In this document: positions 6,501 to 11,280 of the stretch, piece after piece
Layout: each line of letters begins with the position of its first letter
Numbering within the stretch: position 1 is the first letter of the stretch
Assembly (NCBI GenBank): GCA_013139225.1
Contig: WTBG01000221.1
Coordinates: 1-11,280, forward strand
Length of the DNA stretch: 11,280 nucleotides
From: Deltaproteobacteria bacterium
Lineage (GTDB): Bacteria; Desulfobacterota; WTBG01
Direction of reading: 5' to 3'
The notes under the pieces: generated by a model
Seen by the model: the letters and a program-made list of their open reading frames with translations, nothing else
Told to the model about the DNA's origin: nothing
The model's database searches: none
Program-made: the position numbers and the translations under genes

Positions 6501-6705
6501 CTCCATTACTCCGGTACTCACTATCCAGTATCGCTTCATTACCCTAAGCACATCCTATTGTTATAAAATTATTTGCTAAAATAGTTTCTGCATATAGAAG
6601 CAAAGACTACACGATCCCTGCCAAAACTGCAAGGTGAAAGAGATGAGAAATATTCTACTTCCCCGCATCACATTTTTGCATATCTAAAATTACGGTCATT
6701 ACAAT

Positions 6706-6740
6706 CATTGCAAGCCAGAAGGGCATGGCAATCTCATTAA
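6706..6740 (+). repeat. Right member of the facing inverted-repeat pair
   Basis: TTGCAAGCCAGAAGGGCATG then GCAATCTCATTAA on the plus strand, the diverged reverse complement of 6151-6188. Most differences are transitions (G to A), which in this copy break the internal hairpin, so it looks like the older or less constrained of the two. Confidence 0.75.
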
Positions 6741-6753
6741 TAACAACTAATGC

Positions 6754-6791
6754 TTTGCGTTTTGCAGCACGATGGTATACTATAGAATATA
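6754..6791 (+). promoter_or_regulatory. Weak candidate promoter for the M23 peptidase gene
   Basis: TATACT (6776-6781) and the overlapping TAGAAT (6783-6788) make an AT-rich -10-like zone 40-50 nt before the M23 start. The best -35 candidates, TTTGCG (6754-6759, spacer 16) and TTGCAG (6762-6767, spacer 15), match only part of the consensus. Position is right, strength is doubtful. Confidence 0.3.
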
Positions 6792-6827
6792 AAAAGGTGA
6801 GCAGCATAACTTGAGAAAGAAGAAGCT

Positions 6828-8210
6828 ATGATAGTTTGGTCAAACAAAGATATAACAAGAAGTAACAAAAAGACACTGCTGAAGTTTAAGCTGCGAAGGA
6901 TCATTAAAAGGAGAACTACGATTACGAAATCCCTTAAGTTGGGATTGGTTACTCTTCCTTTTATCCTAATCGGACTTATAGCAGCTTACCTGGCTGTTTC
7001 TAAAGAGAGCCACGTTACTCACAAAAGCAGAATAAATATTCCGACTGATAACACGAAAGGGGTAATCCCTGTTCTTTGTGAACATCAGGAAACAATTAAG
7101 GGAGTAGAGTATACATTTAAAAAGGGGGATACATTCTACGATGTGCTTTTGGAGTTTGACTGTACTCCTAATGAGATTTTTCAGTTAATAGAAAGCAGTA
7201 AAGAGATTTGCAATCTCAAAAAAATAAGGCCGGGTATTACCATGTCTTTAAAGATTGATCCTGTTGACCATTCCCTGAACCGTTTGGAATACAGTTTTGA
7301 CGACCGACACCTGCTCATTGCAACCAAAACCGATCAAGGTTTCCTCGCTTCCAAAGAAGAAATTGTTTTCGATACTATACTTTGTGCAATCAGCGGCACA
7401 ATCAAAAGCAATCTTTTTAATGATTGCATTAAGGCTGGAGGCCATCCCCAGTTGATTTTAAATTTTGCCGATATTTTTGCCTGGGATGTAGATTTTATCA
7501 GCGATATTAGAGAAAATGATAGTTTTAAAATTCTCTTTGAAGAGATATATAGAGATGGTGAGTTTGTAAAGTATGGAAAGATTTTGGCTGCAGAATTTAC
7601 CAATCGAGAAAAGCAATTTAGAGCTTTTTATTTTGAAGATGATAAGGGAAGAGCTGCTTACTATAATGATAAGGGGAGGTCTCTTACCAGAGAGTTTCTC
7701 AAATCACCCTTAAGATACAGCCGTATAAGCTCCAGGTTTTCCAGAAGGCGGTTTCATCCTGTTTTGAGAATCTATCGTCCCCACCTGGGGGTAGATTACG
7801 CAGCTCCTACCGGCACACCTGTTGAAGCAACCTGCAATGGAAAAATAATTTTCATTGGCTGGAAGGGTGGTTATGGAAAATGCATTATAATAAGACACAA
7901 CCACATATACACTTCCTTCTATGGGCATCTCTCAAGACTTGCTAAGGGTATGAAGCGGGGGAAGAAAGTTAAACAAGGACAGGTAATTGGCTATGTGGGG
8001 TCTACCGGATTATCTACGGGACCTCATCTGGATTACCGGTTAAAAAAAAGAGGCGAGTTCATCAATCCTCTGAAGTTTAACAGTCCTCGAGTACGTTCAG
8101 TAAATAACGCTCTTCTTCCTCAATTTGAAAAGAATAAGTGGCAGATGCTGGTAGGGCTGGAGCAGCTTGGTGAGGGACTTATGCTAGTAAAAGTAAACGT
8201 TTCTCAATAA
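6828..8210 (+). CDS. MepM-like M23 peptidoglycan endopeptidase, inner-membrane anchored, with HLD in place of HLH
   Basis: A 460-residue protein with the layout of E. coli MepM: a basic cytoplasmic tail (1-36), one membrane segment (about 37-57, LKLGLVTLPFILIGLIAAYL), an OapA/LysM-like domain (about 92-146, with YTFKKGDTFYDVL), a linker domain, and a C-terminal M23 (LytM) domain from about 316 to 416. M23 enzymes cut peptide cross-links in periplasmic murein during wall growth. Zinc ligands His319 and Asp323 are in HLGVD, and His367 is in YGHLS. The usual HxH motif reads His400-Leu-Asp402 in TGPHLDYR, so the third zinc ligand is Asp instead of His; I have the impression that this HLDYR form occurs in other M23 proteins, so activity is plausible but unproven. 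The start has a modest AGAAGAAG site. It converges with, and overlaps by 7 bp, the next gene on the minus strand. Confidence 0.9.
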   Translation: MIVWSNKDITRSNKKTLLKFKLRRIIKRRTTITKSLKLGLVTLPFILIGLIAAYLAVSKESHVTHKSRINIPTDNTKGVIPVLCEHQETIKGVEYTFKKGDTFYDVLLEFDCTPNEIFQLIESSKEICNLKKIRPGITMSLKIDPVDHSLNRLEYSFDDRHLLIATKTDQGFLASKEEIVFDTILCAISGTIKSNLFNDCIKAGGHPQLILNFADIFAWDVDFISDIRENDSFKILFEEIYRDGEFVKYGKILAAEFTNREKQFRAFYFEDDKGRAAYYNDKGRSLTREFLKSPLRYSRISSRFSRRRFHPVLRIYRPHLGVDYAAPTGTPVEATCNGKIIFIGWKGGYGKCIIIRHNHIYTSFYGHLSRLAKGMKRGKKVKQGQVIGYVGSTGLSTGPHLDYRLKKRGEFINPLKFNSPRVRSVNNALLPQFEKNKWQMLVGLEQLGEGLMLVKVNVSQ

Positions 8211-8962
8211 GTTCTTTGTGAAACTACCTTGTCAAGATGTGATTCCTCTTTTTCCAGTTCAATTAGCTTCGAGTTCTCCTCTTCTATAGTAAATGCCCTT
8301 TTTAGAAGCAGTGTCATGGGTTCATTATCGTTGTTGTTCCGGTATATGAACTGCTCTATTTCCTTCAATTCTTCCGCACTAAAAATTTCCTCACTCAATC
8401 TTAAGATCTCTCTTGTAAAATCGGTATCCATCTTACAATAAGAGATCAGCGGAGTATCCGTTTCCGCAGTTATTTCGATTTTATCTCCAGCAGAAAATTG
8501 TGAAGCAACTTTCTCAATGATTTGAATGAACCGTTCGATTTTCGTTTCCGTAATGGAAGGGTGTTTTATTTCATCACGTAACTGCTTTCTTATCTCATCT
8601 AATTGTACCTCCAGACTGATAGTTGTCTTAATATAACCGGAAATAAGTTCATACTGTAAGGGATCATTAATGTCATCCCTCCACTTCTTAATTACAAATC
8701 GCTCTTTACCATTGGTAGCCTCAAAATAGCTCACTTTTAATGGTTCTACATAAGCCCCCTCACTTATAAAGGAATCTTTAATTCTTGATAGCTCCTCTAT
8801 CTTGTGATGCCGATGCTGAACCATGAAGTTTCTCATGTCATCCATAGGTTTCTCAATAACCTCTTCAAGTTTCTCATCGCATTGATATTGAGGGGAGCAA
8901 TCATAATCCGTAACGTGTGTAACTTCATTACATTCTATACATCTTATCCACTTATCCGACAT
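8204..8962 (-). CDS. Unrecognised protein with N-terminal four-cysteine cluster
   Basis: I do not recognise this 252-residue protein. It begins MSDKWIRCIECNEVTHVTDY and carries cysteines at 8, 11, 22 and 28 (CxxC then C-x5-C), a pattern that would suit a small zinc ribbon. The rest is hydrophilic and acidic with long helical stretches (about 112-160 and 182-250) and no membrane segment or signal peptide, so it is probably cytosolic. The last 40 residues are rich in Glu and Lys and may form a coiled coil. AGGTGAGGG just before the ATG is a good ribosome-binding site. Its stop codon lies inside the last codons of the convergent M23 gene. The kinase gene upstream is on the same strand, but 255 bp of repeats separate them, so an operon is doubtful. 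Codon use looks like the neighbours. Confidence 0.85.
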   Translation of the reverse strand: MSDKWIRCIECNEVTHVTDYDCSPQYQCDEKLEEVIEKPMDDMRNFMVQHRHHKIEELSRIKDSFISEGAYVEPLKVSYFEATNGKERFVIKKWRDDINDPLQYELISGYIKTTISLEVQLDEIRKQLRDEIKHPSITETKIERFIQIIEKVASQFSAGDKIEITAETDTPLISYCKMDTDFTREILRLSEEIFSAEELKEIEQFIYRNNNDNEPMTLLLKRAFTIEEENSKLIELEKEESHLDKVVSQRTY

Positions 8963-8979
8963 CCCTCACCTTTTTAAAT

Positions 8980-9008
8980 ACTTTAACCTGCTTATCTACA
9001 ATACTCAA
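8980..9008 (-). promoter_or_regulatory. Weak candidate promoter of the four-cysteine protein gene
   Basis: Minus-strand TTGAGT (9008-9003) and TAAAGT (8985-8980) are separated by 17 nt, each matching four of six consensus bases. The -10 ends 17 nt before the ATG, which leaves room for the AGGTGAGGG ribosome-binding site. It begins immediately beside the repeat cluster. Confidence 0.3.
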
Positions 9009-9024
9009 GTTGTCTATTAGTTCC

Positions 9025-9050
9025 TGGATCCCTGCTTTCGCAGGGATGAC
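9025..9050. repeat. Single arm of the palindromic repeat
   Basis: A 26-bp hairpin arm, TGGATCCCTGC-TTTC-GCAGGGATGAC, of the same kind as the right arm at 478-503. It ends in the characteristic TGAC. It stands alone, 30 bp from the full doublet to its right, with no left partner of its own on its left side; together with 9081-9106 it forms an inverted pair. Confidence 0.75.
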
Positions 9051-9080
9051 AGGAAAGGATGTAACCGGTTGAAGAAACAT

Positions 9081-9172
9081 GTCATTCCTGCGAAAGCAGG
9101 GATCCAGGAATTTCAGGTTGTTATGGACTCCTGCTCCCCGATTGGGTCGAGGACAGGTTTCGCGGGAGTGAC
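9081..9172. repeat. Palindromic repeat doublet, copy 2, with an inserted hairpin in the right arm
   Basis: The left arm (9081-9106) and spacer TTTCAGGTTGTTA match the copy at 435-503 closely. The right arm starts TGGACTCCTGC (9124-9134) and ends TTTCGCGGGAGTGAC (9158-9172), but 23 bases (9135-9157) are inserted where copy 1 has none. The insert starts TCCCCGA and contains TCGAGGA, a 7-bp stem with one mismatch. Right-flank similarity to copy 1 continues past the palindrome (ACTTTTTAC, then AGAACAT versus AGAGCAT). In both places the repeat ends shortly after a minus-strand gene's stop codon. Confidence 0.8.
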
Positions 9173-9217
9173 TCGAGTTTTGACTTTTTACAAGAACATT
9201 AATTAAGAAACCAAAAA

Positions 9218-10507
9218 CTATTTCATAAGAGCGGGGAATTCAATGATAAACGTGGTTCCCTCCTTCTCCTTACTCACCACTTCAATGCTGCCCTGAAAAC
9301 TTTCAACAATTCTTCTAGAGATAAAAAGACCCAAACCAGTTCCCACACCTTCACCTTTTGTTGAGAAAAAAGGCTCAAATATCTTCTTAATATTTTTCGC
9401 TGCGATGCCTTGACCGCTGTCTTTAAACTCCAACCTCAGCAAATCTCCCATTTCCCTTGCAACTCGACTTGCTTTAATGCTCAGGGTACCCCCATCTGGC
9501 ATTGCATGAAAAGCATTGAGAGTAAGGTTTAGAAACACCTGCTCTAATTTCCCAGGGTCAACTGATATCAGCGGTAAATGAGACCCCAGCTCCCTCGTTA
9601 TTTTTATCTCTTGTTTGTGAGCCTTATGTTCAACATACGTCAGGACCTGTTCAATCATCTTTTGAACATCGGTGGGCTCGCTTTCTGATGATTCTTCACG
9701 AGATAAGTCCAGGATGTTTTTTGTAAACTTGGTAGATTTGTCAATTTGATTAGATATGGTCTGCAGATTATTTAACAAGTCTGAAAGCTCCGGATGACTT
9801 CTACTTATCTTACCGTGAAGGAACTCAGCATATCCTGATATGGTGCTCAACTTATTATTCAGTTCATGGGCATAACCTGCCGCCAGTTGTCCCACCATGG
9901 AAAGCTTCTCCGAACGAATCAGCCTTTCCTCCAGCTCTTTAATCTCCTTGGAAAAATCATCTTTTCTCTCCTTCATCTTTTTAAATTTTAATTCCGTGAC
10001 ATCCAGCAGTTCTTCAGATATATCCGTGCCCGTTAAGGAACCTTCATTGAGTGGAGGCAAATTATCCATCTCTTCTGTTACCCCATCCTCATCCGAGAAG
10101 AGTGCCTCTTGAAAAAAATTTCTCAATTTTAGATTGAACTTTCTATGCTCGATGGCTTTATCTATAAGTGAAGTAATTTCCTCGATATTATAGGGCTTGG
10201 TAATGTAGCTATTCACTCCATGCTTCATGGCTTCAGTCGCAGTATTTAGAGTTCCATATCCCGTAACGATAATAACTTCTACATTCTTGTTGATTCTTTT
10301 AATTTCTTTTAAAACATCCATCCCTGGCATACCGGGCATTTTGAGATCCAATGTCACCAGGTCAATCGGCTTTTCTTCAATGACACGCAGGGCAGATTCA
10401 CCATTATCGGCCATAAAAACATTGTGTGTATTTTTTAAAATCATCCTCATCGATTCTCTAGGGCCCAAATCATCATCGACAACCAAAATATTAGCTCTTG
10501 ATGACAT
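9218..10507 (-). CDS. Soluble hybrid histidine kinase with N-terminal receiver domain (REC-HisKA-HATPase)
   Basis: A 429-residue two-component signalling protein. Residues 6-121 are a receiver domain: acidic Asp11/Asp12, phospho-acceptor Asp54 in TLDLKMPG, Thr82, and Lys104 in ITKP. A helical, probably coiled-coil linker (about 163-205) follows. The HisKA domain has phospho-His214 in GYAHELNN, and the HATPase domain (about 310-427) has the N box (Asn327, Asn331), G1 DSGQGI (363-368), FEPFFSTK (377-384) and G2 GVGTGLGL (387-394). No membrane or extracellular sensor region exists, so input probably comes by phosphorylation of Asp54 from another kinase, or through the linker. The domain order matches receiver-first NtrB-like kinases. 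AAGGAGGTAG before the ATG is an excellent ribosome-binding site, and a sigma-54-like promoter lies about 70 bp upstream. No separate partner regulator is encoded in the window. Confidence 0.94.
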   Translation of the reverse strand: MSSRANILVVDDDLGPRESMRMILKNTHNVFMADNGESALRVIEEKPIDLVTLDLKMPGMPGMDVLKEIKRINKNVEVIIVTGYGTLNTATEAMKHGVNSYITKPYNIEEITSLIDKAIEHRKFNLKLRNFFQEALFSDEDGVTEEMDNLPPLNEGSLTGTDISEELLDVTELKFKKMKERKDDFSKEIKELEERLIRSEKLSMVGQLAAGYAHELNNKLSTISGYAEFLHGKISRSHPELSDLLNNLQTISNQIDKSTKFTKNILDLSREESSESEPTDVQKMIEQVLTYVEHKAHKQEIKITRELGSHLPLISVDPGKLEQVFLNLTLNAFHAMPDGGTLSIKASRVAREMGDLLRLEFKDSGQGIAAKNIKKIFEPFFSTKGEGVGTGLGLFISRRIVESFQGSIEVVSKEKEGTTFIIEFPALMK

Positions 10508-10562
10508 TAACTACCTCCTTGTATTTTAAAAAAACTATTCAAAGTCATTTATCTCCAGGATA

Positions 10563-10579
10563 AAGCAATATTCCTGCCA
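10563..10579 (-). promoter_or_regulatory. Candidate sigma-54 (RpoN) promoter of the hybrid kinase gene
   Basis: On the minus strand TGGCAGGAATATTGCTT matches the -24/-12 consensus (TGGCACG-N4-TTGCW) at all but one conserved base, with exactly 10 nt between the invariant GG and GC. Transcription would start near 10553, giving a leader of about 45 nt to the ATG. Sigma-54 promoters need an activator ATPase, which is not encoded in this window. Confidence 0.6.
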
Positions 10580-10872
10580 GATTATTACTATATTCGCTAA
10601 TGAGCAGTCACAACCTATTCAATCGGCTAATAAATCAATTTTCTTTACTAATTAATTAGAAAATAAGGGAAATGATTTCCTCCCAGGCAGGCAGGACAAT
10701 GTTCACTTTTGTACACCTTAAATTGTAGAGTTGGGTGTATCTAACTGAAATACAAGGGATAAACTGATGGGATTTGCAGGAGGTACATTTATGTACAATT
10801 TAGCAGGATAATTTGACATCCACATTTTTACGATTGAGGTTCAATTAGCATTTATCAATAATAAAAAATTAG

Positions 10873-10901
10873 TGGAGTAGTTGTCTATAAGTTGCTATAA
10901 T
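10873..10901 (+). promoter_or_regulatory. Weak candidate promoter of the small cysteine-cluster gene
   Basis: A perfect TATAAT (10896-10901) has TGGAGT 17 nt upstream (10873-10878), which matches only three -35 bases. The transcript would start near 10908 and carry the inverted repeat 10916-10984 in its leader, about 100 nt before the ATG. Confidence 0.35.
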
Positions 10902-10915
10902 GTTTTTCATTGCAG

Positions 10916-10984
10916 AACACACTGAGACCACAGAGGTTAATAAAATTATTTCCGTGTACTCTGCGAACTCTGCGGTGTGTGTTT
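10916..10984. repeat. Inverted-repeat element in the leader of the small cysteine-cluster gene
   Basis: The left side has CACACTGAGACCACAGAG and the right side CTCTGCGGTGTGTG, imperfect reverse complements that start CACAC and end GTGTG around an AT-rich middle. Sequences of the ACTCTGCGAACTCTGCGGTG kind are dispersed repeats in many genomes; the comparison is from memory. It could fold in the mRNA and ends about 25 nt before the ATG. Confidence 0.6.
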
Positions 10985-11007
10985 AATGGTCTGGAGGGTT
11001 TTGAGAA

Positions 11008-11187
11008 ATGAAAGCAGTACCACAATGCACGAAGTGCCAGCATTTTCATCTGGATAACAAAAAAAGAGCAGTATGTAATGCTTTCCCAAATGGTATTCCA
11101 TGGAAAATTGTAAGCAACGAACATGACCACAGAAAACCCTTCAAAGGAGATAAAGGTATCCTATTTAAAAGAATTAAGGAGAAGTGA
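11008..11187 (+). CDS. Small (59-residue) cysteine-cluster protein of a widespread uncharacterised family
   Basis: The protein opens MKAVPQCTKCQHFHLDNKKR and has Cys7, Cys10 and Cys23, FPNGIP (26-31) and DHRKPFKGDKGILF (40-53). I recognise this as the common small bacterial family with a CxxC head, an AFP-GIP middle and a DHxxPxxGDxGIxF tail, whose function is unknown; the cysteines with His12, His14 or His41 could bind metal. GGAGG (10993-10997) lies 10 nt before the ATG, which supports the start, and the stop is TGA at 11185-11187. Length is about normal for the family. A longer reading frame on the opposite strand over the same bases is a shadow. It is followed 31 bp later by another plus-strand gene and may be co-transcribed with it. 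Confidence 0.85.
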   Translation: MKAVPQCTKCQHFHLDNKKRAVCNAFPNGIPWKIVSNEHDHRKPFKGDKGILFKRIKEK

Positions 11188-11218
11188 AGTTCATTTTTCA
11201 GGTAAAGAGGAGGTTGGT

Positions 11219-11280
11219 ATGGCAGAAGCAGAAAAAAGTAAAGCCGTAAATCTAGCAGAAAAACAAACAGGATATTTTAA
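11219..11280 (+). CDS. Start of a further gene, unidentified (cut by window edge)
   Basis: ATG at 11219 follows the strong ribosome-binding site GGAGG (11209-11213) by 5 nt, and the frame stays open to the end of the window. It begins MAEAEKSKAVNLAEKQTGYF, a lysine- and glutamate-rich, hydrophilic start. Twenty codons are too few to name a family. The strong translation signals and the short gap to the preceding gene make a real gene likely, probably in one transcript with the small cysteine-cluster protein. Confidence 0.7.
   Translation, partial: MAEAEKSKAVNLAEKQTGYF

Larger units (their letters stand above)
5990..6827. other. Gene-poor intergenic region rich in repeats
   Basis: 838 bp between divergent genes (U32 minus, M23 plus). 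From left to right it holds a degenerate tandem repeat (6057-6092), a perfect hairpin (6119-6138), the left member of a facing inverted repeat (6151-6188), a GC-richer block open on both strands (about 6236-6500), the right inverted repeat (6706-6740) and a weak promoter-like site before the M23 gene. No frame in it has a recognisable protein or a good ribosome-binding site, so I call no gene. Upstream signals for the U32 gene were not recognisable. Confidence 0.75.
10508..11007. other. Intergenic region between divergent genes
   Basis: About 500 bp between the kinase (minus) and the small cysteine protein (plus). It contains the kinase's ribosome-binding site and candidate sigma-54 promoter, an AT-rich tract (10621-10670), a tiny Shine-Dalgarno-led reading frame (10791-10811), a 9-bp inverted repeat (10719-10727 with 10794-10802), a TATAAT box and the inverted-repeat element at 10916-10984. 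A TTGACA at 10813-10818 has no -10 partner at a usable distance. No larger gene is supported on either strand. Confidence 0.7.

Noticed and set aside
9025..9172. CRISPR-like array from the repeated hairpin arms
   Set aside because: The copies alternate in orientation, spacers are unequal and one arm carries an insertion; no cas genes. It fits REP/MITE palindromes.
10698..10811. End of an insertion sequence (TGTACA-type motifs)
   Set aside because: Only short partial similarity to IS ends as remembered; no transposase fragment or target duplication can be seen.
10813..10841. TTGACA at 10813-10818 as a promoter
   Set aside because: At 16-18 nt downstream the sequence is TGAGGT-like, with no acceptable -10 box.
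10885..11130. 81-codon minus-strand open frame
   Set aside because: It is antisense to the recognisable small cysteine-cluster gene and runs through the inverted repeat; no start signals.

Overview
The window reads as chromosomal DNA from an AT-rich, Gram-negative bacterium. Gene order (DUF177 protein, rpmF, fabH, acyl-CoA dehydrogenase, fabD, fabG), an inner-membrane-anchored MepM-type M23 peptidase, a candidate sigma-54 promoter and many small palindromic intergenic repeats would fit an anammox-type planctomycete (Brocadiales) or a deltaproteobacterium-like lineage. That placement is inference; there is no rRNA or other marker gene here. No phage, CRISPR array, tRNA or intact transposase is visible.

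Region 1 (1-4536, minus strand) is a type II fatty-acid synthesis operon. It reads from right to left: DUF177/YceD protein, ribosomal protein L32, FabH, an acyl-CoA dehydrogenase, FabD and the first 126 codons of FabG, which runs off the window. All key catalytic residues that fall inside the window are present. plsX, which usually sits between rpmF and fabH, is absent, and an acyl-CoA dehydrogenase lies between fabH and fabD. Upstream of the DUF177 gene are two tandem promoters, each with a perfect TTGACA and a 17-nt spacer, and a palindrome at the start of the distal transcript. A 69-bp palindromic element separates fabD from fabG.

Region 2 (4745-5989, minus) is a U32-family [4Fe-4S] protein resembling the tRNA hydroxylase TrhP/YegQ.

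Region 3 (5990-6827) is 838 bp without a convincing gene. It holds a degenerate tandem repeat, an 8-bp perfect hairpin, a pair of about 35-bp inverted repeats facing each other across about 520 bp, and between them a GC-richer block open on both strands. It looks like accumulated repeat or mobile-element debris.

Region 4 (6828-8962) has a MepM-like M23 endopeptidase on the plus strand whose zinc-binding HxH motif reads HLD. It converges with, and overlaps by 7 bp, an unrecognised 252-residue protein with an N-terminal four-cysteine cluster.

Region 5 (8963-9217) carries further copies of the palindromic repeat seen in the fab operon, one with a second hairpin inserted into its loop. It separates the unknown gene from a soluble histidine kinase with an N-terminal receiver domain (9218-10507). 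The kinase has a strong ribosome-binding site and a candidate sigma-54 promoter.

Region 6 (10508-11280) is a roughly 500-bp intergenic stretch, then a 59-residue cysteine-cluster protein of a widespread uncharacterised family, preceded by an imperfect inverted repeat, and the first codons of a further plus-strand gene.

The window looks mainly like housekeeping genes. Its unusual content is in the repeats, the operon architecture and the promoter region rather than in an evident new defence or mobile system.
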